From: Antedon mediterranea
Lineage: Eukaryota; Echinodermata; Crinoidea; Comatulida; Antedonidae
Length of the DNA stretch: 64,000 nucleotides
Reading direction: 5' to 3'
Assembly: GCF_964355755.1 (NCBI RefSeq)
Contig: NC_092674.1
Coordinates: 1,929,001-1,993,000, forward strand
Shown piece by piece: positions 24,101 through 39,100 of the stretch (position 1 is the stretch's first letter; each line of letters begins with the position of its first letter). The position numbers and the translations under genes are program-made. Under the pieces are notes generated by a model. The model had not been told where the DNA came from. It was given only the letters and a program-made list of their open reading frames with translations, and searched no databases.

Positions 24101-27100
24101 AGAAGAATGTTTCTTCTTTATGCATTGAGAGGATATAGTGCACCTATTGGTGACATGTTAAGTATTTATCAACTCTATATTCGGCCGCTGACTGAGTATG
24201 CATGTGTTGTTTGGCACTCTAGCATTACAAAACATCAGACCAATGAAATTGAGAGGTTGCAAAAGCGAGCATGCAAAATTATACTTGGCCAGGACTATGA
24301 GAGCTATGATACGGCCCTTACTCAACTTAAAATTACCAGCCTTGCTGAACGTAGAGAAAAATTAACATTAAAATTTGGAGAAGGTATCCTTAAGTCAGAG
24401 AGACATCGTAATATGCTGCCTGCTGAAAGACCTAATATATCTAGATTACGTAACCCCAATAGATTTACATTACCTAAAATAAAAACTAACCGATATAAAA
24501 ATTCAACGATTCCCTATATTATAAACAAATTAAATTTCTCCTGTGAAAAATTAAATTAAAAAAATATATAATAAATGATTGTGCAATATTACCGCCTAAA
24601 ATAATCAAATGAAGAGCACTGCAGACAACGTTTAATATTAATATATACTGTAAACTTTTATTTTCCGAAATTTAATATATTTTTGTAGATTTTTAATGTT
24701 GTGAATATTTTAGTGAATAATTGTGCAATGTTGCCACCTATACTAAAAGATAATAATAATAATAATCAAATAAAGAACAGTGCAGATAGGTTTTACTTTA
24801 GTATATTATAATGTAAATTTTTCGTTTTTTTTAAATAAAAGTGCAATTGTATTTTCCAAAATTGTGTATATATTTTAAGATTCTTAATATTTTAAATTTT
24901 AGTGAATAATTGTGAAATTTTGTAATTGTATATTCCGAATTTATTTTTGTAGTTTTTATAGATTTCATTTCAATATTTTTTATTGTAATACAAACGTTAT
25001 TAGCTATGTGCTATTGTTTTTGTAATTTTATATATACCGTAATAAATAAAATAAAAAAGAACTAGTTTCATGCTGTAACATAAATTTAAAAGCTATATTA
25101 ACCTTATAGATCATATCAACAACACAGTTCCAACAATATGGCACTGACAGATAATGTTAATGAAGGGTATTGCTAAGAATGAAGCCTAGGGGCAATGTGA
25201 TCAAATATGTGTACAGTTAATTGATCTAGCTTGCAAGTTTACTAATAACGTCTAATTGGCTTTATGGTATTAAAGAACGGGTTCTTTAACGCCGACTCAA
25301 TTGGGAGGAGAAAAACAACATTCACGTTCTATGTTGGTAGAGTAGACATCAATAATATTATAGTTTAAAGAAGCATAAGCTTAATATAAGGGCCTGTTCG
25401 TAGGGGTTGAAAATACCAGCTTATTCCCGATTTCCGTTCGCGTGATCCAATTAACTTTTGCCTCAGGCTACAAAAAATTCGAGGTAAAATGTTCACCAAA
25501 TTTGCAGGTTATTTCAGCGATAATCCAATTATACTCGGCCTTCGAGGATAATAAATCTCCGATAGAGGCAATGTGTAAATTTTGACAAACGTTCGCTGCC
25601 TAGGCCCGTCATTTCTCCTACGAAGCTCTTCCATACACGCTTCGAGAGCGATCGTCAGCTGGTGCTGTCCTTGTTGGTGTAGACCGCTTAGTAGGCCTAG
25701 CTGGTCGGGGAGCCGCTGGTCGGTGGTGTTTCCGTCGTGTAACATTGGGCTCAAATTCTTCGTCAATGAGTAAAATAATGGTCGTCAGGAGAAGGCATAT
25801 TTCGGCAGGATTATCGGCGTTAAGAGGCATAAGGTTTGTCGCAAGGATAAGCAGTGTAAAAGGTAGCAAGTAATTGTTATTGTAAAGAAAGATCGCGAGT
25901 AAAAAATATACAACACGAAACTAGCGTGCGAAAATGGGGTCGTAGGTTGTAAAGACAACTGACCTTAAAACGTAATTTCCGGTTTGTGATTCGTCGATTA
26001 AGCATTTAAGCGGTTAAATATTTCAAGTACGAACAACGCTCAATTTATAACCCGAGGCATGGGTGAAATTAAGCGCTTATTTTAACCACCGTACGAACAC
26101 GACCTAACATTTTTTGAAATACCAATGAAATCATATTCTACTTGAACTTAAGCTCTGTCCACACTATCAAACTTGTTTGACAAAAAAAGTGTGATATGCC
26201 CAAATATGGTAGTGATATGACATCATCATGTACATATATGAACACATCACATTTTGTTGTCACATAAAGTTTGATAGTGTAGACAGATCGAGCTTTACAA
26301 CCCTCTTTGGTCTAAAAGTAGGGGAAATCTGCCAAGCAGAAACCCCTAGTTCAAATCTTAGTTTAAGTCTTATTTTGTTAAACTTCTGCAGCCTATCTTT
26401 AAAAATTACATTTCGAGATAAAAACATGATCCAATTTAAATGAATGAATAATAGTAATAATTGACAAATAGCAACAATTAACAATAAACATTTAGCTTAA
26501 ATAAAAAAGTATGAAGAATTTAATACAAGTTACATCATAAAAATAAACTAGAGTAAATATATTCTCTGCAAGTATATTTAATAAATCAAAAATAAAAATC
26601 TTAATTGATGATGAAAATGCTGACAAGAGAGTTCAGCAAACGCCGTGAGGCAGTTTGCTAGAAAGAATCTTAAATCTGTGCTAGTTGAACATCTTATTTC
26701 TGAAGAAATCAATCAATTTAGTCAAACGGTTGAAATATTTAAAAAAAAAAAGTCATTTATCAGTTTACCTGCAATAACGAAGCAAAAAGAATCAAAGTCG
26801 GGTAAACGCTGAAATTGAATATTTATCACTTTTCTAGATCATCAAAATTTATCTTCTTTAATTCCGAAATAAATCTCTATGCACGTCTTTATTTCCGTAG
26901 TTATTGATTACTTATCTTCGTGCGACATTAACTTGCCAAATAAGATTTCAACCTAGCTTAGTTTCTTTAAAGTTTTTGAATGTATATTGTTTGAAATGAA
27001 GGATGTGAATGGAATAAACGCTAGAGGGTTAAAGATTACTGTAGAACTCAAATGTCATAATACGGCCTACATGTGTCGCACAGCAAAACATCATCGAGGT

Positions 27101-30100
27101 TTGTCATAAGAAATCCCTATATCAAAACTCATTCTTCTTATTCTAGTTTATAATTCAATTCTTATATTCATATATTCATTTATAAATTCTCATGTATAAG
27201 CTTACTGGTACAGTAGGTCTAAAAACAAAAAGCTTCTGAATAGAGAGTGTTCATTTTCCGACCCGCAACTCGTATTTTCGGACTCTCAACTCTCATTTTC
27301 CGACTCGCAACTTGCATTTTTCGACTCGCAACTCACATTTTCCTACTCGCAACTCGCAACTCGCAGAAAAGAAACCCTCCTGAACAGAATGGTTTACAGT
27401 ATTTGCAGTTAAAAGGGGAGATTTGTGTTTTAATGTATAACTGCAACATTGGTGTCAACCTCTAAAACATGCCAAGCACTAAAATGTTTTCAAATTTTAA
27501 GCTCTGTCTACACTATCAAACTAGTTTGACAAAAAATGTGTGATGTGCCTAAGGTAGTGATATGTCCAAATATTACAGTACATCATCATGATTGTCCATA
27601 AATGGGCACATCAAAATGTCACAATAAAGTTTGATAGTGTAGCTTTAGACACAGTTTTAGCTGCTATTTTACAGTAAAGTTGTATTGGATCTATAGCATG
27701 GAAAGAAACTTCCTGTCAATGTACTTCACTCTTATTGTTTCAAGTTATTTATCTAATTCTCAACTAAACTATTGTACTTTATTATTTAATGAGTCCTTAC
27801 TCTATATTGACTCTCATCAACAAGCAATATTAAGGATAACATTGTACTACAGAATATAGGACCTAAAATAGTACTAAGTTTAAATTAATGTTAACACGAA
27901 TATACATTACTTCATTATGATGTACTTAATATAATTTGTAATTAATTGCAGTCGTTATTTGCGTTTATATCGCACGTTTCTTTAATATTGACATAGGAAG
28001 AAACTACAGTAGATAGAACAACAAAACATCTATAATATTCTGTAAAGATAACATTACAGTAATGATCTAGCAATATCCCAAATACACATGTAGGCCAAAC
28101 AACTAAAGGTGTTTATTTTATTATTTAGACTACTCATTTAGCTAAACAGAAATAAAGAATGTGCTCTAAAAATGGAGATATGAGACGGAAACATCAACAT
28201 AAAAAAAAAATATTCACTCAACCATAATAAATGATTAACAAATTCCCATTTCCTACAAAAATAAAGATGTGCTCAAAAAGGGGTATAAAACGGAGATATC
28301 GGCGTTTTTGTTAAGTAAGATAGTTAGGCTACTCAATGTTACTTAAGTATTAACAAATTCTTATTTCATAAACTGGGTCAAAATTGAACCTTGGACCTTG
28401 GGATTGAAAGGCGCATGTTAATATTAAACGGCATCAAACATATCAGGGCCGTCTGCACTCAACGCACCCCCCCCCCCCCCAAGTCCCAAAAGGTCCACTA
28501 TTTCCTTTGTTGTTATTTTTTCTTGTCTTATTTAAATAGCTTAGCGCTTCATGTACGCGGTACGCGGTAAAGTGTTTGCTGGAAATACAGACAACTTAAC
28601 CGGCGGTAAAGACGTGTCTGGAAATACAGACACTATCGAATACGGCGCCTAAACAAGGGAAGGAAGGCCAACGACGCTGTCTGAGTTGGCCTTTAAACAT
28701 CATGAAAGCGTTAAGTTCTGGTGTCCATCGTTCAACTAGCCCAAGCCACAACAGAGTCTTAAATCAGTCTTTAGAACGCCGACTCGCTCCTAGTTCTGGT
28801 GGTGGAACAAGTCTTCTCGGATAAGGACTATAAACCGTAGGTCCAGTGTACACAGTTATAACCTGTGTGTACTTTAAAGAACCCAGTTCATTATTCGAAA
28901 AAGAGTAGGGGGTTACCCCGGTGAACTGGTTCACACAATAGCCCCTGTATCAGGGGGATTACCACCTATCTGATAGGACAGTGATTAATTCACTATTGGT
29001 AATCCTTGGCCACATTGCCTAAAGACATAAAATAAAATAAATAAAATAAATAACGCAAATTTTGCCGGGGCCTTCGGCCCCTGGACCCCCAGCCATTGTT
29101 GCTCGCTTCGCTCGCACCCCCCAATTATAAATTCTGCATACGGGCCTGCATATACTGTATTTCCTTATATATTGATTCATGTCATTCACTTCACTGCGCC
29201 CGACAAAAAATACTCAAAATTAATAAACATAATGTTCTACCTAAGCCTATGAAAGATTGTGCATTAGTTAGAGCAACATAGATTTGACTTTAGTTTCACC
29301 AGAATTAGTTCATTATTCAGCAAAATAAAAACACTTTAAAGCTGCAACAGCATAAGCTGAATATAATCCCTACATATCAGCTGAATATAATCTCTACATA
29401 TCAGCTTATAATCATTTTATCCTACACAACAAAACCAATCACTTTAAAAAGAAACGCATAAACTTGATCCTTATCAATTTTACAAGCATTTTGAAAATAA
29501 AAATTATTGATGTCTTTCCCCGAGGCCATCTTGAAACGACTCAGCCCTCAAAAGTTAGCTTAACATTGCCCATTAAAGTTGATCTGAATCTTATTACTCA
29601 CACAAAGTTATACTAAAAATATATTATGATATTGCTAATAATATACCACATAAATCTGCAAAATGGTACTAAGCTAGTTTGACGAAACATCAATCAAAAT
29701 AGTGACTAAACTATGAAGAAAAGAGGATAGATAAAAAAGAGATAGAGATTATAGAAAATACATGACATTTTCTCCTACCTGAAAGTCGTTACAGAAAAGC
29801 AGGTCGAAACTATATTATTTTTCCTTTTCAAAATTGTCTATTTTACTTTACTGACTATCATCAAACCCTACTGTTTGATTACTAAACAGGTTAATTCATT
29901 TTACATTAGTTTTTAATGGCTGCCATTTACTTTGTATCCTGAAGAGCCCACATACAAATTATCTACTTTGTTGTGTGTCATTACGCAGACTTCAAACAAA
30001 AATCTCTAGGCATACCGCAATGATATTGATTACACATTTTCAAGATACATTTATACCTCCCTCACTACTATGGAAAACTCTGATAAATTGAGTTGAGTCA

Positions 30101-33100
30101 AGTACTTAAAGTGGTACTTTGAGTATGTGAAAGCAAACATGGCCAATGATATTGATTCTTGTATAGTATATTAAATCTGTTCATAGTTAGCACCAAAGTT
30201 GTACAATAACAGAATGCAGTGTATTAAATCATTAAGTTTATTACAAATGAGTATTTAAGTATTTAGTAGACAAACAAAATCTAACCTGACGTCTTTTCTG
30301 GAATCTTGCCTTCTGGAGGAATACTTAAGACCGGTTTTTTTAGAACACTTGAATTGTGTGTGAACAATGCTATCTTGTACGACACCTAAACAAAATTAAA
30401 ATTAAAAATTATTTTAATATATGATAATCAATCAATCAAAATGGCATTTATTTCGTTCATTCATAAACAAACATAAATAAAATTTCTTAAAATATACAAC
30501 ATGAAGGAAACACTGTTTTCAAAAAGCAGAACTTGTATACTTATATAGTGCCATTCCAACGCTTGTGGCGGTGTACACTTTAGAAGTGTCACGGCGTCAG
30601 TTCAGCAGCATCTTCTGTTCATGGCAGTGTATGATCTACAGTAATACAACAGGGTAACCCTACTCCTCTTCAAAGATGTTTTGTACTCTTTAAACTGCAA
30701 ATGAATACTCTTTGTACACTGGACTGGTTTATAGTCCTTGTTCTACCACCAACAATGGAGCGAGTGCGTCGCAACCCCTTGCCAAATGGATGGTCTTAAC
30801 CACTGTAAAAAACATGAAGTGAAAAGAGTTCATACGGTACCTGAGGAGTATCTGAGGATTCCCAGGTGAAATTGAGGCTGTTGATGTCAGCTGGTATACG
30901 CACACTAAACTGAAGAGCATAGTTATTCAATGTACTGTCACGCACATAGTACATCTCAGCATTTATACCTGTTGAAAATTTTTAAAAAAACAATGTCATT
31001 AAGAAAGAAGAACATTATTAAAAATCGGAAGATATTCTCTGTATATTTTCTCAGTGGTCGTTGTCTGAACCTAGAATCCTTTAAAACTGTGTCAAGAATC
31101 TAGTAAAGGCTAATTTACACAGATGAGCAGCGGTAACGGTAATATATATATAGAATCTATGTTATTCCTTATGACCATTTACACACAACACGGAGCGGAC
31201 GGGGGGTTACTGCACAGGATAGATACATATTCAGTGGAACACGCTACACGTTTTTTCGCTAACCGTTACCGCTCGTCTGTGTAAATTGGCATTTAGGAAG
31301 CACATTGTCCCACAATTTAACATGATGTTCCTAGGTTCTAAAACAAGTCAAATATTTATATTCATTTTATTTTTTTTTTTTAGTTTTATATTGATCATGT
31401 GTATAAGTAAACCTTATTAGATTATAAGTTAAAACCCAAGATACAGGTTGGAAGAAACAAACCCACTTTTGTCTACCACATTATGGTATATCTGCACAAA
31501 CATTATCATTTACAATTACAACAAGTAATAACATGTACTAATTTAAAACATCCCATTGTATGAAATTTGTGAAAACTATTCATAGAAAACCTTCAAGGTC
31601 ATTTAGTAATCAATACAACATAAAATAATTTTTCTATAATATTAAAATATGACTGATCACGGTATACCAACAACAGTATGCTGCTACGGTTATGAAAATT
31701 GACGCCAATAAAAATATAACTACGATATCTTTTACCAGACATCCCTTGCGATGCAGTTTATTCACAATAGAATATATATATAGAGTATGTCTGGCGCCAT
31801 TCGATATTCTTTAATACCCCATAAGCAAAATTCTGTTTTACGATCACAAATTGCTATATAAATTCATTTCATTATTTCTTGTCTTCTTCATATATTCCCA
31901 GGTTCAAACTCAAATGTTAATAGCAATATAGGATATATAGATACTTATACTATTTGTTTAAGAACACAGGATATATTAAGTTCACGCTAAAAAACAAGGA
32001 GAACATGACAGTTTGCCAGGTATCATTTTGTATACAAGATAGCATACAAAAAAGTAATAATGAACTAGATGAAGAAACACAAAGTAATATATAATACATG
32101 TCATATACAGTAAAGCTGAAGAACACATAGTATACAAAAAAAATAAAATTAAAGAAGTTGATACTTTGAAAGAAAACAAAATTGTTTTGGAAAAGTATAG
32201 TGTACTATTATGATATAAAATTAAGATTTCTTTTCTGAATATTGATTTTAATAGAACTATAGTCTATAATAATCACATTCTTTTTTCAACATTTTTGTTG
32301 AATATCCCATTTTAATGTCATGTAATAATATTTAAAGTCTGATTTTATTAATCTTTATTTTTTATGTTTTGGGGGACAATACATTTTTAAACAATCATAT
32401 AATTAATAATAACACAGAATAAATGGAAACTACCCTCTGGGTAAAAATACATAATAGGGTGAAAGCATACAAACGGAAAGAATCATTTAATACCATCTTC
32501 AGCTACATCTTCTTTTCGTTTCGTAAAACGCTTTGCAATGCCTAATAAAAAAAATCCCAGTGGACTTCTAAAAGGTATATGTCGTCGGCAGAAAATGTTA
32601 AAAGTCTCTTTGCTGTGTTCGTCGGAGAAATAATCTGTGTCAAACATGTCCCACGCCAACTAATAAAAACAAATCTTGTAAATAGTGGCAATCTTCTCAG
32701 AATGTCAGTGATATTTTTAGCTTATTTCTTTAGGCAAAAAAATTATAATTTAAATGTAAATTGCTAGTAGTACTCGCAGTACACTATTTTCTTTATAGTG
32801 CCTAATTACAATTTAACAACATCAAGCAAATATATAAAGACATTATATTTCAAAAACATCAATAATAAAAAGGATGGTATATCAAAAACGACAAATGAAA
32901 CTACTTTTTTTTCTCAATGTAATTAAACAAATAACAGAGGTAAAACAAATTTAATCTGATAGTTAATTAAAATTTTAAAAATCTAATTATTTTAACTTAT
33001 TTTAAGAGCCATTCTAATGTTTGATCACCTGACTGCTATAATGATGCATTCTGGGAACGTAGCTAGTAATGGAAATTGGCAAAAATCAGTAAAAGATAAT

Positions 33101-36100
33101 TTAAGACAACATCAGATGTAGTTCAATCGTTCAGGAAATCACTTAATATCTCTTTAATATTCTATTTCCAACATCAAATCCGCTTAAAGATGTACTGCCG
33201 TAGCTAAATGAATAGTATTAAAGACAAACATTTATAGTAATAGCAACATGTGCATTAAATAGATTGGATGAAGAAGGATGTCTATCGTACGGCATATCTA
33301 CAAAGGCCGCAAGAAAAAATATCTTAAATGGGCGTCGTCAGGATTTAGACATGGGGTTGAAATGGCAAACAAAGATTACGTTTGACTATGCGTCAACTTT
33401 TCTGTAAAACAAAAAAAAATTCTCAATATTTTATAATTTTTTTCAATTTGATATGCCTATACAGTATTTAGAATAGGGAGGGGAGATGGAGGGGAGATGA
33501 AGGGTGGAGAAAAAAGAGGAGAAACCTGAATAACCTCTAACCAATCAGTAAGTTTATCTGGTTTTTTTTTTAGAGCACTTGTACAAAAAAGCCAACAGAA
33601 AACTCCAATATGTCTGCAGATTGCAGATACAATCAATGACCTATTATCAAAAGCATGCCAAAGCCAATCGCAAAATCAATACTAGAATATACTCCTGTCT
33701 CCATCTGACTTTGACTCATGGCAAATGCTTACAAGTATCAAAACCATTTCAATTTCCAATGCTTTAATTAATTTTCAATTATTATAAAAGGTTACGCCAT
33801 CAAAGTTTATGTAATATAATAATAAACTTCTAATTATTTAACAAGGCTACATCATGTTATTGTATTTATAATGTAATTTACTAAACTGTATTAAAACATC
33901 AAAATTAATGAGAAATTTGGGCAGATGTTTTGCTTATACTCTGACATAATTTGTACTTTTAATTTGTTTCCAACTCAACATTTCAAAGATAGTTTGTTTT
34001 TTATTCCTTCTGTAAATATAACTCGTTTACTAATAGTTTTAATGTATTGTATTAATATTTTTTATGTTTTATATATTGTATGCGTTTTTAAGCATCAAAG
34101 GAAAACAAATTTCATGTTCGCCTTGTTGTGTTTATGACAATAAAGATTATCTTATTTTATACCAAGTACATTGCGAATACTCAGGTTAGATTTGAACCCA
34201 CGACTTCCAGATCACTAACCTGGCGTTCAATATCGTTTTGAATTGTAAATTAATTGCAATCACATACTAATGTGTGTAAACATAATATTCATGTAATTCC
34301 AGTATATTATGTATTTCAATTATGTTAAGGGAATCATGTATACAGTACAATGTGTTTTAATTATTTTTTATGCTAACCCTTTCTAATATATGCATTTTAA
34401 TTATCTTAGAATATACTATCATTTTGCACATTTTATTAACAACTACCGGCACTATATTAAACCATAAATTTAACGGCAGATACCTAGATGGCTGCATCTC
34501 ATATAACATATTAACCTATGTAATTACTCGGTTTAATTGAAGATGTAACCTCTTGTAAATCCAGTCCACGTAGGTCAAAGAAGCATCTAACATATCTTTT
34601 CATACAGTTTTGGTAATTACATTTACGGAAACCAAATCAAAATAAATTATTTATTCTCTCATAATTTTAATACTAAAATTTCTTTGATGCACAAGATGAT
34701 CTGGTTTTGATAGGTTTTTTTGAAATCAAAGAAATTGAATTTTGAAATTCTGAGGAAGAATTACTATACAATCCATTATCAGATATATAGAATATTGTAG
34801 TTTATCATTGTGTAGATATATATATGGTTTGAACACAACTTTAATGAGTTTAAATTTATTACAGCAAAAAAGCTTTTTACATGACAAACAGATCTATACA
34901 GTACAACAATCCAACAATATTGACTAGTGAAATAAAAATGTTGTTTCTGTATATTTAATACAAAGTATATTTTCTTTGACAAATGATTCAGTCCATTTTG
35001 CAAACTTTTAATTATTGAGATTTTCTCCGACAGGAATGCAACACTACCCTAAATTACATTACTGTATCAAATATTTTTCATGAAATACATATTAATATTT
35101 AATATCGATAAAATCTCAAATTCTCTGTTCCAACGTATTTAATTTGGTTATCTTGTTTGGAGACGCAACCCAGTAAATATTCCTGATACAGTGTTTCATT
35201 TAAGTTACAATCTTGGCTTGATCCTGGTTGATGTATCGAGAATCAATAGTGACAATCTCCAAGGAATAACTTCGGTTCTTCTTCACTTGGTAAATCTAAT
35301 TGATCAGATCCTAGCAGCTTTCCCAGACACACAATTATGTGGCTGTGTATTTGATGTTTTGTGAGGTTTAACACTCAGGAGATAGAAAATCTGATTAGTG
35401 CTGATTAATCAATTTTTCTTTGAACTCTGACCTCTAATTGGTTGCTATACAGCATTTTCCATTACATTAAGGGCATTTTGTTCAAGGCATCATTGATATA
35501 ACCTTAGAATAGATTCGGCCTATTTCTATGCAAGGATAGTTTCAAATATAGGCAGAAGGTTGCAGCCCAGATTTGCAAAATAAACAAGAAATATTTATTA
35601 CAAAAAATGCTGCTCAAGATAACTACTGTCTACATGCATCTCCATATTTATCAGATATTTATAGACTCTCTTTTCCTAGACGTGTTTTAATGTGTGCCCA
35701 GTCCAAGTGTCCAAATACCCATTTTTTTCAGCCGTAGTAAACAATAAGCTACTGCATAGTAACTGTTTCCTAATGCTTCCGTTCTTTTGATAACTGCGTA
35801 AAGGAGCGGCGCGAAAAATCCCCTATGAAGCTTTTATTCATTCATCATTTATCGAATGCCATATTTGCGTCATTTGTTGTCAATGCACGTTAGAAATAAA
35901 CCCTATACAGTACTCCAAGTATGGATAGGCAATGGATGTAATACACAAAGCAAACAAGTGTTGGCAGAAAAAAAAATCTAAAAAAAAAGTTTAAATAATC
36001 CGATAGTTATATCAAAGAATATTATATTATACACAATGTAATGGTAGAAACCCATTGATGCATTTTTCCGGCGTCTTTGTTAACATATCTCATAAATTAA

Positions 36101-39100
36101 AGCGTTTTCTTTTCACAATACTTGTTCTGTTGTCTACTTGAGATTCCTATGTGTCCTATTCACATCCTGACAAATCAAGCAATTTCACATCAAATAATAT
36201 CATGCTAAATATGAAATATGAGAAAGGTTGCAATGGTTGAAAACCACTTATAAACTTCTTCAAAAGCAACCTTATACATAAATCATGTGCAATAGACAAG
36301 GCTGTAATCTCTACTAATGCGTTAGACATTTTAGATTAATGAATCCCCGTTTGAAATAGGCTTATGTTTCTTTGATCTGAAATCAGAAACTTTTGTAAAT
36401 TTTTTTAAAAAACAACATTAAAAATAAATTCAAAGAAGACATTTTAAAGAACTGTACGTATGGTATGGTTTTATTATTCCAATACAGTATTGTTCTTTTT
36501 ATATTACACTCCTCTCTTTGGGAGACAGATGGCTATTATCGGTTTATCCATATAAGCTAGGCACAAACATATAACAAAATAGTTTCTGTGATTTGTGAAA
36601 TATGACAAGGAAAACAACACGTAGCCTGTGAACACAAGAGCTTTGGTTTCTATCTGTTATCATTAGCCAATACCGATATGATTAATGGCCCTGGCAGACA
36701 AAACTAGAAAACAGAACGAGAACGCAATACAAACAAAGTCGGCTCAATGGACCACATATTCACAATTAAAAGAAAAACAAAATTAAATTCCGTACTGAAA
36801 AGGTAAAGCAGATTGAAATCAATGCCTAGGGCTAACATTAGACCCTGCTATTGATGTTCAATTTTTGACTTGTTATTTGGGTAAGCAAGGGTGTTATTGT
36901 TGGGCAGGCCTTCCATTCGCACTACTGCTTCCAATAGAATTCAATCAAAAACGCATGAAAAAAATAACACTTCACTTCAATGATACTCCCCATGTACTTT
37001 TACTTCAATTCTTTTTCAACAGTAATGAACAACAAGTTTCTGAATGACCAGCTTGTAAAATGTGAGTGTAACAGATTAAAAGGTCCTAAATTACTCTAGG
37101 CTATGATTTTGTTAAATTACAACCTCTTGTTATTTTTAGTGTGTACTTTAACACAAGTCTGAAGACTTAATTTACCAATATTTTTTTTTTGCCATCTCTT
37201 TATAATTATCGAACCTATACAAATTCTACTATAGTGCACTTTGCTAAAATAGTTTGTGCCCTAAAGGCTACTAATGTCACATAATGAATTAAAATTCAAA
37301 CCTGCATACATATTTTAATGAATCTAAACCGTGTGGTCGGTTCATAGTAGTAACTCTCTACGCTGAAATTACAAACTACCATAGCAACCACAGTTTGCAG
37401 AACATTATTGCTATTATATTATACAAAATCTTCACCAGAATATTTTTCTATAAGGAAAATTTAATAACACAATATCAGAAATAATGTCATCATTGGATAC
37501 CTGTCAAACATTGCTGTCTTTATCATGTGTCATCCATAAGATAAACTACCTTCTTGTACATGATTCATTTGATTAATGCCGCTGTATTTGACACTTTGTT
37601 TAGGCACATTCTGATATTATTCATTGATTTTTATTATGGCCATGTTCAGAATTGAGCGTACACCCTCACTTGGGAGGCACACCTTCAAAATTGACTTCCT
37701 GAATATTTCATGGAAAATGATGAAGGTGGGTGCATTGACGTAAATGGCTATGATTTCTCACTGGCTTAAGGGGCCTGAGAAAACCAATGCAACCATCCAG
37801 CGTTGAAAGGCCCCTTTAAGAGGGAAAACTAAACAGCCTTTTCCCACTGTGTTGTGTGGGTGACATATTTTGGTACAGTACTGTAAAGCTCTGTCTACAC
37901 TATCAAACTTCATGTGAAGTGCCCAAAATATGGACACAATGATGTCATATCGCTACCATATTTGGGCACATTATACTTTTTTTTCACATAAAGTTTAATA
38001 GTGTAAACAGCGCTTAAGACTAAATTTTGGAGTAGCTTTAGTATACTGAAGTATAGTCAGTACCGCAAAAAGACACAAAGAAGGTTAAATAGTTGTTAGA
38101 GCTACTGTATGAAAAATACCGTAGTAAAATACTATTCCCAACCATTACCTACAATACTGTAGGTGCGTATGTAACACTATGCGATGTACAGTTGCTGCTG
38201 TACACAAGTCTTGTTCTTGAATGTAAATCATGTTTGAATATGGAGTTCAGTGAATGTTGAGCAGATGTGCTAGTTTACAGTGAATGACCTCCCTGTTGAA
38301 TTTAGCCTTACAAATGAAGATTAACTACTGATACATCAAATACACAGGTTTGATGTTTAATGTTGTCATTACCTTTAATTTTGTCAGTACAGTATTTTTA
38401 AGAATTAAAGAGTAAAGGATAATTTGGCTTAAGTAGCAAAACATTTTTACAGAAAATTCAACCAACACCGCTCAAGAAGAAAGAGTTAGCAATTAGCAAG
38501 CAGCAGCAGAAATATAATATTTATGCAGCAAATTTGTATTTAAACGTAAAATATTTACAGATGTGAGGAATACAACTACCTGATCTTTTTTCAGGTGTTA
38601 CTAAGTATAGTAAAATCTAACAAATAAGCCCCACTCTTTGGTTTACAAATCTTGAAAATAAGCCCACCTAAAAGTCCTGAAAATAGAAGCCCATGGGCTT
38701 TTTTTAAAGGTTTAAAAAAAAAAAGGTTCGAAACTAGTCCTGCGTCTGAAGATTGTGGTACTCGACCTCATGAAACATCTGTGTAGTTCATACAAATATT
38801 AGTTTATATAGTTTACAAAAGCAGTACCTTAATCATTTTATATATCATTTCTCCTTCATGATTATAAAGTAGCTATATATTTTATATAACATATGTTTTC
38901 AACCAAAGAAATATTACAAAATTGAAAATTTATTTTTACTGCTGTAATAAAAAAAAATTGCAATTTTGCTTTTAGTAGATTGTTTATTATGACAATTTTG
39001 TCATTTGATAATTTTCAATATTTTACAGACAACTTTAAAAACAGATTTAAAAACAGATAGCTTGGAGGAAAAAACTACATTCACAAAGAGATATCACCGG

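Larger units (their letters stand above)
19968..30285. other. RYK intron 3 (10.3 kb)
   Basis: A repeat-rich intron: MITE family 2 copy A, LINE fragments (23836-23990, 24083-25060), a second Harbinger-like element, MITE copies 9 and 10, a 20-base minisatellite and a SINE copy. ORFs inside (for example 21259-21504 and 21698-22087) look like chance in AT-rich DNA. No host gene recognised. Confidence 0.65.

Noticed and set aside
27247-27465. 72-codon ORF with repeated FRLATxIF
   Set aside because: By-product of the 20-base minisatellite at 27251-27366.
33925-34137. 70-codon hydrophobic ORF
   Set aside because: Composition follows AT-rich DNA, and the stretch ends like a LINE tail.
35100-35345. 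Two back-to-back minus-strand open stretches of over 40 codons separated by one stop
   Set aside because: Could be an old coding remnant, but no family motif is visible; too weak to call.
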